NCBI GenBank assembly: GCA_964383495.1
Contig: CAYLHG010000025.1
Coordinates: forward strand, 1-11,279
DNA: 11,279 nt
Direction of reading: 5' to 3'
Source of the DNA: CAWKDC01 sp964383495
Lineage (GTDB): Bacteria; Pseudomonadota; Gammaproteobacteria; JABCZS01
Both the position numbers and the translations under genes were made by a program. Numbering within the stretch: the stretch's first letter is position 1; each line of letters starts with the position of its first letter. Positions 1 through 7,339 of this stretch are shown piece by piece. Under the pieces are notes generated by a model, which had not been told where the DNA came from, did no database searches, and saw nothing but the letters and a program-made list of their open reading frames with translations.

Positions 1-1
1 A

Positions 2-396
2 TGGAGGCGGCGGGAATTGAACCCGCGTCCGCAAGCACTCTGCCCTCGGTTCTACATGTTTATCACATACTTTCGTTTAACAATGGGCCACCTGATGTGC
101 AAAGATAAAACCCACTGCGGTTCTGATCGGTTTAACTGCATCGACCTCAGACGGGGTCCCTGCAGCGATTCAATCTAGTGTGACCGTGAGTATTATCGGA
201 TTGATACAATAAAGTCACGGTGCCTGCCGGTTATTAAGCGGCGAGGGCATAAGCTGCAATTAAGCGGCTTGTGCTACCTCATCAGCATAGGTTGCGTAGT
301 TTGCACCTAGAATGTGCAGCTAGATTAACGAGTTAAGCCACGATGCTCGACATGCCCCTTGGGGTTTGCAACCCACGTCGAAACCAGGTCGCCCCC
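2..396 (-). ncRNA. ssrA: tmRNA (transfer-messenger RNA), one-piece
   Basis: This RNA rescues stalled ribosomes: charged with alanine, it adds a degradation tag to the unfinished protein together with SmpB. Read on the minus strand it starts GGGGGCGACCTGGTTTCGAC at 396, the conserved tmRNA 5' end. It finishes with a T arm (GCGGG, TTCAATT, CCCGC) and CGCCTCC at the left edge. The two ends pair as a 7-bp acceptor stem whose third pair is G-U, the identity element for alanyl-tRNA synthetase. An internal tag reading frame lies at 260-304. The length of about 395 nt is usual for a one-piece tmRNA. The base after the discriminator A is T, so the 3' CCA does not appear to be encoded and would have to be added after transcription. 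Confidence 0.96.
260..304 (-). other. tmRNA proteolysis-tag reading frame
   Basis: The resume codon GCA at 302-304 is preceded by CTAGGT, resembling the conserved UAG-containing element just upstream of the resume codon. The frame reads ANYATYADEVAQAA and ends with TAA at 260-262. It starts with the usual Ala-Asn and ends with Ala-Ala, as expected for recognition by ClpXP-type proteases. The middle differs from the common ANDENYALAA type: the acidic pair DE comes late, and the end is AQAA rather than ALAA. Confidence 0.9.
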
Positions 397-404
397 CAAC
401 GTGT

Positions 405-433
405 AGTATATACCCATTATATCAATATATGAA
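405..433 (-). promoter_or_regulatory. Sigma-70-type promoter of ssrA
   Basis: On the minus strand a -35 box TTCATA (428-433) and a -10 box TATACT (405-410) are separated by exactly 17 bp. The -10 box ends eight bases before the predicted mature 5' end of tmRNA at 396, so transcription could begin at or within a few bases of it. Both hexamers are close to consensus. Confidence 0.7.
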
Positions 434-506
434 GCACCTGTTGGGCCACCACATATTGCACTGATGATCGTGCCGAATTTTATGTGAATATATAGAAAGC
501 GCAAAT

Positions 507-1271
507 ATGATTTTCAATTTTTTGAAAGGTTATGAGATAAGTAACCACATGCAAGTTTACCATGGTATTCAGGAGGAGAGCTCGGATGCTATTCTGGCCA
601 TGGCAGGCAACCCAGGCGCCATAACGATTGCTACGAATATGGCAGTACGCGGGGCTGACATTGTTACCACGCCCGAAGTAGAACGCAATGGTGGCCTGCA
701 TGTGATGGTTACTTTTGGGTGCAGTAATTTTCGCGTTGAAAGGCAGGGATTCGGACGGACGGGAAGACAAGGAAATAAAGGCACTTATCATTATATTTTA
801 AAAGCATCAACTTTTAGTCTCAACAATCACCAGAGTGGAGAAATAGAGGACGAGGCTTTGGTTAGCACATGGAGAGAAGGGCGTGATGGTGAAAACCCTC
901 TTCGTGAGGCGCTAAATTTATATAAAAGCCATCTAGTTCATTTGAAATATATAGCAACGGAAATATTTTTAATCTTGCCTGAAAATGTACGTAAGCAGCA
1001 CTCGACAGCGTGGATCAAGCTGTATGGGGCCCTTGAAAAGACTTTGCGAAAAGCTGAGTTAAGTTATGAAAATATTGGAGACGTGTCAGAAAAAGCTTTC
1101 AAATTGTTTGAAGATTTTTGGCAGACTTCAGAGCTGGCATCGGTTCATTCCCAGGAGGACATGTATCGATACCTGGGAGATAAAAATCATCACCTGATGG
1201 AAAAAATAACAAAATATTTCCCTGAAATACTACAAGCAAGGCACGCCGATAAACGCTGCAAGATAAATTAA
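507..1271 (+). CDS. SecA-like helicase, C-terminal fragment (front end lost)
   Basis: The first 100 or so of 254 residues match the second ATPase half of SecA-type translocase motors. AGNPGAITIATNMAVRGADI (about residues 32-51) corresponds to helicase motif V, then GGLHV. RQGFGRTGRQG (about 79-89) corresponds to the arginine-finger motif VI. The remaining part is helical, charged and not recognised. The first ATPase half with Walker A and B, the preprotein cross-linking domain and the SecA zinc tail are all missing, so this cannot act alone as a SecA motor. Motifs V and VI differ from housekeeping SecA (VRGAD for GRGTD, RTGRQGN for RAGRQGD). This suggests a paralogous SecA-like family that I associate with protists and Legionellales-type bacteria. 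The frame is open back to 465. There is no convincing ribosome binding site before the ATG at 507 or the one at 549, so this is probably a remnant. It faces away from ssrA. Confidence 0.65.
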   Translation: MIFNFLKGYEISNHMQVYHGIQEESSDAILAMAGNPGAITIATNMAVRGADIVTTPEVERNGGLHVMVTFGCSNFRVERQGFGRTGRQGNKGTYHYILKASTFSLNNHQSGEIEDEALVSTWREGRDGENPLREALNLYKSHLVHLKYIATEIFLILPENVRKQHSTAWIKLYGALEKTLRKAELSYENIGDVSEKAFKLFEDFWQTSELASVHSQEDMYRYLGDKNHHLMEKITKYFPEILQARHADKRCKIN

Positions 1272-1435
1272 TTTGATCCTTGTTGAGAAAAGGGATTATT
1301 CTATACAGTTGACAAGCCCAAACCTTGCAGGCCGTGCCTCGCGGTGTTAGTAGGTTTCTCAACATTGAGTCTACACTGTCCTTTTTTTTTCATTCAGAGT
1401 ACAATGAATTTTTCCTTGAGGCGAGGGGTGCCGCT

Positions 1436-2692
1436 ATGTTTCAGAAAAATATGCCTATTTCGGCTTTTGATCCTGCATTATTTGAAGCTATTCAACGTGA
1501 AGCACAGCGCCAAGAAGATCATATCGAGCTGATCGCTTCTGAAAATTATGTTAGCTCTCGCGTGCTAGAAGCTCAAGGCTCTGTTTTAACCAATAAATAT
1601 GCAGAAGGTTACCCCGGCAAACGCTATTATGGCGGTTGTGAGTATGTCGATATTGCAGAGCGCTTGGCCATAGAACGTGTAAAACAATTATTTGGTGCGG
1701 ATTGGGCAAATGTGCAGCCACACTCAGGATCTCAGGCCAATGCTGCCGTTTTTATGGCGTTACTACAACCTGGAGATACCGTTTTGGGTATGGGCTTGCC
1801 CGATGGCGGTCATTTAACGCACGGTGCCAAAGTGAATTTTTCAGGGCAAATTTATCGTAGTTTTGCTTATGGATTGGATCCAAAAACAGAACGCATTGAT
1901 TATGATAACGTTCGTGCTTTAGCCCAAGAACATAAACCGAAAATGATTATTGCTGGTTTTTCCGCGTATTCGCGTGTGGTTGATTGGGCAAAATTTCGCG
2001 AAATTGCCGATGAAATCGGTGCGTATTTATTTGTTGATATGGCGCATATTGCAGGCTTAGTGGCCGCGGGCGTGTACCCTAGCCCGTTGGATCACGCACA
2101 TGTTGTCACTTCCACCACTCATAAAACATTGCGTGGGCCCCGTGGTGGTATTATCTTATCAAAAAATCAACCTGAGTTATCTAAAAAAATAAATGCAATG
2201 ATTTTCCCTGGCACCCAAGGTGGCCCTTTAATGCATGTGATTGCTGCGAAAGCGGTTGCATTTCAAGAAGCATTAACAGATGAATTTAAAGTATATCAAT
2301 CACAAATTGTAAAAAATGCGCGCGTGATGGCAGAAACATTACAGCAACGTGGTTATCATATTGTGTCGGGTGGTACAGATAATCATTTGTTTTTAGTTTC
2401 TTTAATTGATAAAAATATTACTGGGAAAGATGCTGAAGCAGCGTTAGGCGTAGCAAATATTACTGTCAACAAGAATACTGTGCCACGTGACCCAGCTTCT
2501 CCTTTTATTACGAGTGGCTTGCGCATTGGTACCCCAGCAGTAACGACGAGAGGGTTTAAAGAAACAGAGTGTGTTCAGTTATCAAAAGCGATTGCGGATA
2601 TTTTAGATAATATCAACGATCAACAAATAACTGGGCGTGTGAAAGAAGAGATGTTAGTTTTGTGTAAGAGATTTCCTGTGTATGCAACATAA
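1436..2692 (+). CDS. glyA: Serine hydroxymethyltransferase
   Basis: This cytosolic PLP enzyme interconverts serine plus tetrahydrofolate with glycine plus 5,10-methylene-tetrahydrofolate, the main source of one-carbon units. I place the start at the ATG at 1436, giving 418 residues, the usual family length. An in-frame extension to 1325 adds residues with no family similarity. A GAGGGG stretch lies just upstream. Family signatures are IELIASEN near the start, TNKYAEGYPGKRYYGG (about 51-66), and the PLP-lysine motif TTHKTLRGPRGG with the Schiff-base lysine at residue 230. Substrate-contacting SGLRIGTPAVTTRGF is near the end. It heads the plus-strand cluster, nine bases before nrdR. The 164-nt leader holds a TACAAT -10-like box at 1400-1405 and a run of nine T at 1382-1390, but no clear -35 partner or riboswitch. 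Confidence 0.97.
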   Translation: MFQKNMPISAFDPALFEAIQREAQRQEDHIELIASENYVSSRVLEAQGSVLTNKYAEGYPGKRYYGGCEYVDIAERLAIERVKQLFGADWANVQPHSGSQANAAVFMALLQPGDTVLGMGLPDGGHLTHGAKVNFSGQIYRSFAYGLDPKTERIDYDNVRALAQEHKPKMIIAGFSAYSRVVDWAKFREIADEIGAYLFVDMAHIAGLVAAGVYPSPLDHAHVVTSTTHKTLRGPRGGIILSKNQPELSKKINAMIFPGTQGGPLMHVIAAKAVAFQEALTDEFKVYQSQIVKNARVMAETLQQRGYHIVSGGTDNHLFLVSLIDKNITGKDAEAALGVANITVNKNTVPRDPASPFITSGLRIGTPAVTTRGFKETECVQLSKAIADILDNINDQQITGRVKEEMLVLCKRFPVYAT

Positions 2693-2701
2693 GGATATAT
2701 T

Positions 2702-3154
2702 ATGCGTTGTATGTATTGTGGGACAGAAGATACAAAGGTTATAGATTCTCGTTTAGTGGGAGAGGGCGATCAAATTCGTCGTCGTCGTCAATGTTTAAAA
2801 TGTTCAGAAAGATTTACAACGTATGAAGCAGCAGAATTAACATTGCCACGCATTATTAAACGCGATGGTACACGTGTGAATTTCGATGAACAAAAATTGC
2901 GCGCAGGCATGCTACGTGCTTTAGAGAAACGTCCTGTTGCCAGCAGTGCTGTAGATGAAGTCGTAGCGCGAATTAAATATCGTTTGCAAGGTGTCGGTGA
3001 ACGGGAAATACCTGCACGTCAATTGGGTGAATGGGTCATGGATGCATTGCGTGATTTAGATCAAGTTGCGTACGTGCGTTTCGCATCAGTGTATCGCAGC
3101 TTTGAAGACGTTAATGCGTTTCGTGAGGAAATTGAGAAGTTATCTAAGGTGTAA
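2702..3154 (+). CDS. nrdR: Transcriptional repressor NrdR
   Basis: NrdR is a nucleotide-sensing repressor that binds NrdR boxes ahead of ribonucleotide reductase genes and couples their expression to dATP/ATP levels. The 150-residue length is typical. An N-terminal zinc ribbon has Cys3, Cys6, Cys31 and Cys34, followed by a basic stretch QIRRRRQCLKCSERFTTYE. The ATP-cone domain begins near residue 49 (PRIIKRDGTRVNFDEQKL). The start at 2702 has AAGGA about seven bases upstream. It sits between glyA and ribD with very short gaps, so it is probably cotranscribed. The nrdR-ribD neighbourhood is widespread in proteobacteria. Confidence 0.97.
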   Translation: MRCMYCGTEDTKVIDSRLVGEGDQIRRRRQCLKCSERFTTYEAAELTLPRIIKRDGTRVNFDEQKLRAGMLRALEKRPVASSAVDEVVARIKYRLQGVGEREIPARQLGEWVMDALRDLDQVAYVRFASVYRSFEDVNAFREEIEKLSKV

Positions 3155-3159
3155 CCTAT

Positions 3160-4251
3160 ATGAAGTATTCTCATGATGATATTTTATTCATGCAACGTGC
3201 GTTGAGTTTAGCAACACTAGGTTTGCCATTCACACGGCCTAATCCTTGTGTTGGCGCGGTGGTTGTGAAAGACGGGGTGATCGTGGGTGAAGGGTATCAC
3301 CAACGTTTTGGTGGGCCGCATGCAGAAGTATATGCACTAGAACAAGCCGGGACGGCTGCCCAAGGAGCCACGTGCTATGTGACGTTAGAACCCTGTAACC
3401 ATACTGGCAAAACGCCCCCGTGTGTTGATGCTTTACTGAGGGCTGGTATTGCTCGTGTGGTTATTGCCAGTCAAGACCCGTTCCCTGCGGTGAATGCCCA
3501 AGGCATTGCCCGATTACGTGCTGGCGGGGTTGAAGTAGAGGTAGGTTTATTGACTCTAAATGCCCGTCAGCAAAATAAAGCCTTCCATCATCATATCGTA
3601 CACCATCGCCCTTACGTTACTTTAAAATCCGCAATGAGTTTAGACGGCCGGACGGCAAAGGCCCTAGGGCAGGCGCCTTACGCCATCACAGGCGAGCCTG
3701 TAAGGCATGAAGTGCATCGTATTCGGTCTGAGTCTGATGCTATTGTCACGGGGATCGGCACCATTTTAGCCGATAACCCCTTGTTTAATGTGCGTTTACC
3801 CTGCGCTGAACACCCTTCATTTGTGCCTCCCGTCAGAATCGTTGTAGATACCCATTTACGTCTCCCCCCTTCGGCTCGACTCTTTGATGTGCCTGGGCGT
3901 GTTATTATTGCAACCTGTTCAAAAAATGAACAGTCTCAGCTTCAAAAGCAGGCTGATATTTGGATTTTACCGGAAGACGGGGGGCAAGTTAGCCTAAATG
4001 CTTTGTTAACACGTTTGTCAGATGAAGGAATGAGGCAAATTATGGTAGAATCAGGGCCTCGCTTACAGGCAAGTTTCTTAACGCAGGGTTTGGCAGACGA
4101 ATGGCTTATTTTTATGGCCCCCAAGTTATTGGGGCATGAAGGGTGGCCTTTAGTATTTGCCGGGCCAGAAGGGGTGCCCCCGTTAGTATACGAAGGAACG
4201 CGTATGATGGGTGATGATCTTTGTATGAGGTATCGATGTTCACAGGTTTAG
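3160..4251 (+). CDS. ribD: Bifunctional riboflavin deaminase/reductase RibD
   Basis: RibD catalyses steps two and three of riboflavin synthesis: deamination of the pyrimidine intermediate, then NADPH-dependent reduction of its ribosyl side chain. At 363 residues it matches the family. The N-terminal zinc deaminase domain has His54 and Glu56 in GGPHAEVYAL, and Cys79 and Cys88 in LEPCNHTGKTPPC. The C-terminal reductase domain begins near residue 149 (RPYVTLKSAMSLDGRTA), with TGIGTILADNPLFNVR and VESGPRLQASFL. It starts five bases after nrdR, and its last 16 bases overlap the start of ribE, which implies translational coupling. Codon use looks more GC-rich than in glyA or ribH. Confidence 0.97.
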   Translation: MKYSHDDILFMQRALSLATLGLPFTRPNPCVGAVVVKDGVIVGEGYHQRFGGPHAEVYALEQAGTAAQGATCYVTLEPCNHTGKTPPCVDALLRAGIARVVIASQDPFPAVNAQGIARLRAGGVEVEVGLLTLNARQQNKAFHHHIVHHRPYVTLKSAMSLDGRTAKALGQAPYAITGEPVRHEVHRIRSESDAIVTGIGTILADNPLFNVRLPCAEHPSFVPPVRIVVDTHLRLPPSARLFDVPGRVIIATCSKNEQSQLQKQADIWILPEDGGQVSLNALLTRLSDEGMRQIMVESGPRLQASFLTQGLADEWLIFMAPKLLGHEGWPLVFAGPEGVPPLVYEGTRMMGDDLCMRYRCSQV

Positions 4252-4901
4252 TTAGCCACATTGGCACAATTGCAAGCATTGAAAGCGGTGTGGGTGATTG
4301 TGGATTATGGATCAGAGCCGCAAAAGGTTTTTTAGGGCGCCTCGTGCTGGGGAGCAGTGTGTGTGTCAGCGGCGTTTGCTTAACCGTGACGGCTTTAAAA
4401 GCAACACAATTTCGCGTAGACGTTTCTTCAGAAACATTGCGTTGCACTGCTATTGGCACCTTAGGAAAAGGCAGTTTCGTGAATTTAGAAAATTGTTTAA
4501 CCTTACAAGCCCCTTTGGGCGGGCATTTATTATCGGGGCATGTGCAAAACATGGGGGTGATTAAAAAAATCAGGCCCGAGGCGCGCTCTTGGGTATACGA
4601 AATAAGCGTACCTAAAGATGTGATGTATTATGTTGCTCCCAAAGGATGTATTGCGATTGATGGTGTGAGCATGACAATTAATCGTGTTGCAATGACTTCT
4701 CTTTTTATTAATGTCATTCCGCATACTTTTTCAAAAACCATATTTCAATATAAAAAAATAGAAGATGCAGTTAATTTAGAGCCAGATATGATCATGTTAT
4801 ATCTAGATCATCTTTTAAAAGGAAACAGTGCTGATCCTATGAGCGTGTGGGGGCCTGATATTTTAGCAAGCTGGGTGCATGCATCTGAGACGGAGCATTA
4901 G
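4236..4901 (+). CDS. ribE: Riboflavin synthase, alpha chain
   Basis: This enzyme performs the last step, dismutation of two 6,7-dimethyl-8-ribityllumazine molecules into riboflavin and a pyrimidine that is recycled by RibH. The start is the ATG at 4236 (MFTGLVSHIG), because MFTGLV is the invariant family N-terminus and GAGGT lies five bases upstream. An in-frame ATG at 4221 would add five residues with no match. The 221 residues form two lumazine-binding domains: the first has GSSVCVSGVCLTV and NLENCLTLQAPLGGHLLSGH. The second starts near residue 97 (GHVQNMGVI) and has KGCIAIDGVSMTIN and VIPHTF. It overlaps ribD by 16 bases and ends one base before ribB. Confidence 0.96.
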   Translation: MFTGLVSHIGTIASIESGVGDCGLWIRAAKGFLGRLVLGSSVCVSGVCLTVTALKATQFRVDVSSETLRCTAIGTLGKGSFVNLENCLTLQAPLGGHLLSGHVQNMGVIKKIRPEARSWVYEISVPKDVMYYVAPKGCIAIDGVSMTINRVAMTSLFINVIPHTFSKTIFQYKKIEDAVNLEPDMIMLYLDHLLKGNSADPMSVWGPDILASWVHASETEH

Positions 4902-4902
4902 C

Positions 4903-5544
4903 ATGAGCATGCAATTTGATAGTGTCGCTGAGCTGATTGACGCTATTCGCCAAGGCGAGATGGTTATTTTGGTAGATGATGAAGATCGCGAAAATGAGGG
5001 CGATTTAATTATTGCAGCTGATCATATTAAACCCGAGCATATTAATTTTATGACAAAACAAGGACGTGGATTAATTTGCTTGTGTTTAACACCTGGAAAA
5101 GCAGCTTCATTAGGGTTGCGCCCTATGATAGAAAAAAATACATGCCCACGTAAAACGCAATTTACCATTTCAATGGAAGCGAAAGAAGGGATTACAACCG
5201 GTATTTCTGCTTATGATCGTGCAAAGACGATTCAAACAGCGATGAAGAGCGATGCAAGTTTTGATGATTTCGTACACCCTGGGCACATGTTTCCTATTAT
5301 TGCGCAACAAAGAGGCGTATTGGATAGACCAGGTCATACAGAAGCGGCAGTAGATTTGGCAAGATTGGCTGGGTTGCAGCCTGCAGGTGTATTAGTAGAA
5401 ATCATGAATGATGATGGTACCATGGCGCGCCGTGATGATTTAATTATTTTTGCAAAAAAACATGGTTTAAAAATGGGAACTATTAAAGATTTAATTGAGT
5501 ATCGCACAACATTTTCTTGTGCTGTAGAAATAGAAAGAGGGTAG
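4903..5544 (+). CDS. ribB: 3,4-dihydroxy-2-butanone 4-phosphate synthase
   Basis: RibB converts ribulose 5-phosphate into formate and the four-carbon unit used by RibH. I place the start at ATG 4903, with GGAG eight bases upstream; ATG 4909 is also possible. The 213 residues form a single RibB domain with the metal- and substrate-binding acidic loop DDEDRENEGDL at 25-35, GITTGISAYDR, HPGHMFP and RPGHTEAAVDL. After IEYR the protein ends within 12 residues. The GTP cyclohydrolase II (RibA) half present in many RibBA fusions is therefore absent, and the length matches stand-alone RibB of E. coli. It ends one base before ribH. Confidence 0.95.
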   Translation: MSMQFDSVAELIDAIRQGEMVILVDDEDRENEGDLIIAADHIKPEHINFMTKQGRGLICLCLTPGKAASLGLRPMIEKNTCPRKTQFTISMEAKEGITTGISAYDRAKTIQTAMKSDASFDDFVHPGHMFPIIAQQRGVLDRPGHTEAAVDLARLAGLQPAGVLVEIMNDDGTMARRDDLIIFAKKHGLKMGTIKDLIEYRTTFSCAVEIERG

Positions 5545-5545
5545 T

Positions 5546-5986
5546 ATGTCAACAGAAAAAATTGTTATTGCTTATTCACGATTTAATGAAGAAATCACAC
5601 AAAAATTATTACAAGGTGCAAAAGAAGCATTATTATCCTCGGGAGTGCAAAGTAATTCCATTATGGAGTTATCGTGCCCCGGTGCTATTGAATTGCCTAT
5701 TTTATTAAAAAACGCATTATTAAAAAAAGAAGTGGTAGGTGGTATTGCGCTAGGTTGTGTGATTCAAGGTGAAACAAAGCATTTTGATTATGTGGCGGGA
5801 GAATGCTCTCGTGGTTTAATGCAAGTGATGTTAGAGTTAAATAAGCCCATTGCATTTGGAGTATTGACTACACATAATGAAGCACAAGCGCATGCGCGGG
5901 CGGAGGAAGGAAAAAATAACAAAGGTTATGAGTGTGCTAAAGTATTGCTGGAAATGTTAGAAACAATTAAGCAGGTGAACGCATGA
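5546..5986 (+). CDS. ribH: 6,7-dimethyl-8-ribityllumazine synthase
   Basis: RibH condenses the RibD-derived pyrimidine (after dephosphorylation) with the RibB product to give the lumazine substrate of riboflavin synthase; the family forms pentamers or icosahedral shells. The 146-residue length fits. Motifs are SRFNEEI near residue 11 (substrate-stacking aromatic), SCPGAIELP (usually VPGAFEIP), GCVIQGETKHFDYV with the catalytic His, and GVLTTHNEAQAHARAEEGKNNKG at the phosphate site. GAGGG lies a few bases before ATG 5546. The stop overlaps the start of nusB by four bases (ATGA), so the two are translationally coupled. Confidence 0.96.
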   Translation: MSTEKIVIAYSRFNEEITQKLLQGAKEALLSSGVQSNSIMELSCPGAIELPILLKNALLKKEVVGGIALGCVIQGETKHFDYVAGECSRGLMQVMLELNKPIAFGVLTTHNEAQAHARAEEGKNNKGYECAKVLLEMLETIKQVNA

Positions 5987-6411
5987 ACCCAATTACACTT
6001 CGTAAAAAAGCGCGTCGATCTGCGATGCAAGCATTGTACCAATGGGAATTAACTAAAAATCCTACTTCTGATATTATGGCAGACATCTTGTCACAAGAAG
6101 GAAAAATAGATCGTGATTATTTTAAAGAATTATTTGTAGGTGTGATTGAAGCGTTAACAGATATCGATATACTGATTGCAACGCATACTTCTCGTCCTTT
6201 GGCAGAAATCAGCCCTGTGGAATATGCGATTTTAAGATCATCCGTATATGAATTGTTGCACCGCTTAGATATTCCCTATAAAGTCGTTATTAATGAGGCG
6301 TTGGATATGTCTAAAGAATACGGTGCGAATGAAGCGCATAAATTTGTCAATGGCATTTTGGATAAAATTGCTCATGATGCACGAAAACAAGAAATCAGAA
6401 GCGATCGGTGA
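5983..6411 (+). CDS. nusB: Transcription antitermination factor NusB
   Basis: NusB with NusE (ribosomal protein S10) binds boxA RNA and supports antitermination on rRNA operons. The 142 residues are all-helical as in the family. The sequence starts with the RNA-binding basic segment LRKKARRSAMQALYQWELT and ends with the conserved stretch SPVEYAILRSSVYELL, IPYKVVINEALDMSKEYG, HKFVNGILDKIA. The ribH-nusB junction is widely conserved. The 3' end overlaps the start of thiL by 38 bases. Confidence 0.96.
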   Translation: MNPITLRKKARRSAMQALYQWELTKNPTSDIMADILSQEGKIDRDYFKELFVGVIEALTDIDILIATHTSRPLAEISPVEYAILRSSVYELLHRLDIPYKVVINEALDMSKEYGANEAHKFVNGILDKIAHDARKQEIRSDR

Positions 6412-7339
6412 ATTTAAAATCATTGATCGTTATTTCAGCCACATTGGAAAACCTGTGGCAAGCGAAGTATTGTTAAGCGTTGGAGATGACGCTGCTGTGG
6501 TTGCTTGTGATCCACAAGCGATGGTGCTTACCGTAGATACACTGGTTTCAGGTGTTCACTTTTACCCTGACGATCCTCCTGAAAGCATTGCGCATAAAGC
6601 ATTAGCGGTGAATTTAAGCGATCTTGCCGCCATGGGTGCAACACCATTTGCTTTTTTATTATCGCTCACCTTGCCTACTGTTGATGAAGCGTGGATAGTG
6701 ACTTTTTCTAACACATTGAATGCGCAAGCGTTGCATTTTAATGTAACATTGATTGGCGGAGATACAACGCGTGGCCCCTTAGCTGTTTCTATTACGGCAT
6801 TAGGGCGTGTGAATCGTGATTATGTGTTGAAACGCCAAGCTGCCAAAATAGGCGATGATATTTATGTCACGGATGAACTCGGCTGGGCTGCTTTTTATGT
6901 TTATGCAAAAGCACATCATCAAGATCCGAATGATCGCGCAACGAACGCTTATCTTTATCCGGAGCCTAACATTGGTTTTGGAGCACGTTTGTGTGGATTA
7001 GCGCATGCGGCTATTGATGTATCAGACGGGCTATTTGCAGATTTATCACATATACTGGCTGCAAGTGGTGTGGGTGCGCAATTAGTGCGTGAACATATCC
7101 CTATTGCAGCTGCGTGGGATATTTTACCGGTTGATGAGGCTTTTTATCATGCTGTCACAGGCGGTGATGATTATGTGTTGTGCTTTACTGCGCCAAAAAG
7201 TGCTGCGGTTTTATTGAAAATGTTATCTGAAACAGCAGGTGTGAAGTTATCAAAAATCGGGGAAATTGTGGAAGGAAAAGACATCACATTAGATGGCATA
7301 CCATGGAAAGGAGAAATTGGTTTTGAACACTTTAAATGA
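6374..7339 (+). CDS. thiL: Thiamine-monophosphate kinase
   Basis: ThiL uses ATP to phosphorylate thiamine monophosphate to thiamine diphosphate. The family begins close to a GEF-x-L/I-I motif, here GEFKIIDRYF at residues 12-21, so the ATG at 6374 (or the adjacent ATG at 6377) is the best start, giving 321 residues against about 325 in E. coli. The frame is open to 6293, but that part lies fully inside nusB. Signatures are SVGDDAAVV, VDTLVSGVHFYPDD, NLSDLAAMGATP, GGDTTRG, DVSDGLFADLSHIL and TGGDDYVLCF (usually GGEDYEL). These supply the Mg-ATP and substrate aspartates. The nusB-thiL-pgpA order is conserved in gammaproteobacteria. Confidence 0.95.
   Translation: MMHENKKSEAIGEFKIIDRYFSHIGKPVASEVLLSVGDDAAVVACDPQAMVLTVDTLVSGVHFYPDDPPESIAHKALAVNLSDLAAMGATPFAFLLSLTLPTVDEAWIVTFSNTLNAQALHFNVTLIGGDTTRGPLAVSITALGRVNRDYVLKRQAAKIGDDIYVTDELGWAAFYVYAKAHHQDPNDRATNAYLYPEPNIGFGARLCGLAHAAIDVSDGLFADLSHILAASGVGAQLVREHIPIAAAWDILPVDEAFYHAVTGGDDYVLCFTAPKSAAVLLKMLSETAGVKLSKIGEIVEGKDITLDGIPWKGEIGFEHFK
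7308..7313 (+). promoter_or_regulatory. Ribosome binding site deciding the pgpA start
   Basis: AAGGAG is followed after nine bases by TTG at 7323. The only upstream in-frame ATG (7293) has its nearest purine-rich stretch 16 bases away, so the TTG is favoured as the start of pgpA. Confidence 0.6.

Noticed and set aside
480..791. 103-codon minus-strand open frame across the SecA-like fragment
   Set aside because: It is antisense to clear helicase motifs V and VI and has no protein signature.
1309..1314. Perfect TTGACA -35 hexamer upstream of glyA
   Set aside because: No acceptable -10 box lies 15-19 bases downstream; the region there is GC-rich.
1382..1390. Run of nine T as an intrinsic terminator
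   Set aside because: Only a weak 4-bp stem (CTCA/TGAG) lies nearby and it is separated from the T run by 12 or more bases.
3155..3159. FMN riboswitch ahead of the riboflavin genes
   Set aside because: Only five bases separate nrdR and ribD, and no RFN element is visible in any of the gaps.
4112..4552. 146-codon open frame on the minus strand
   Set aside because: It lies entirely antisense to ribD and ribE, which are certain, and shows no recognisable motif.
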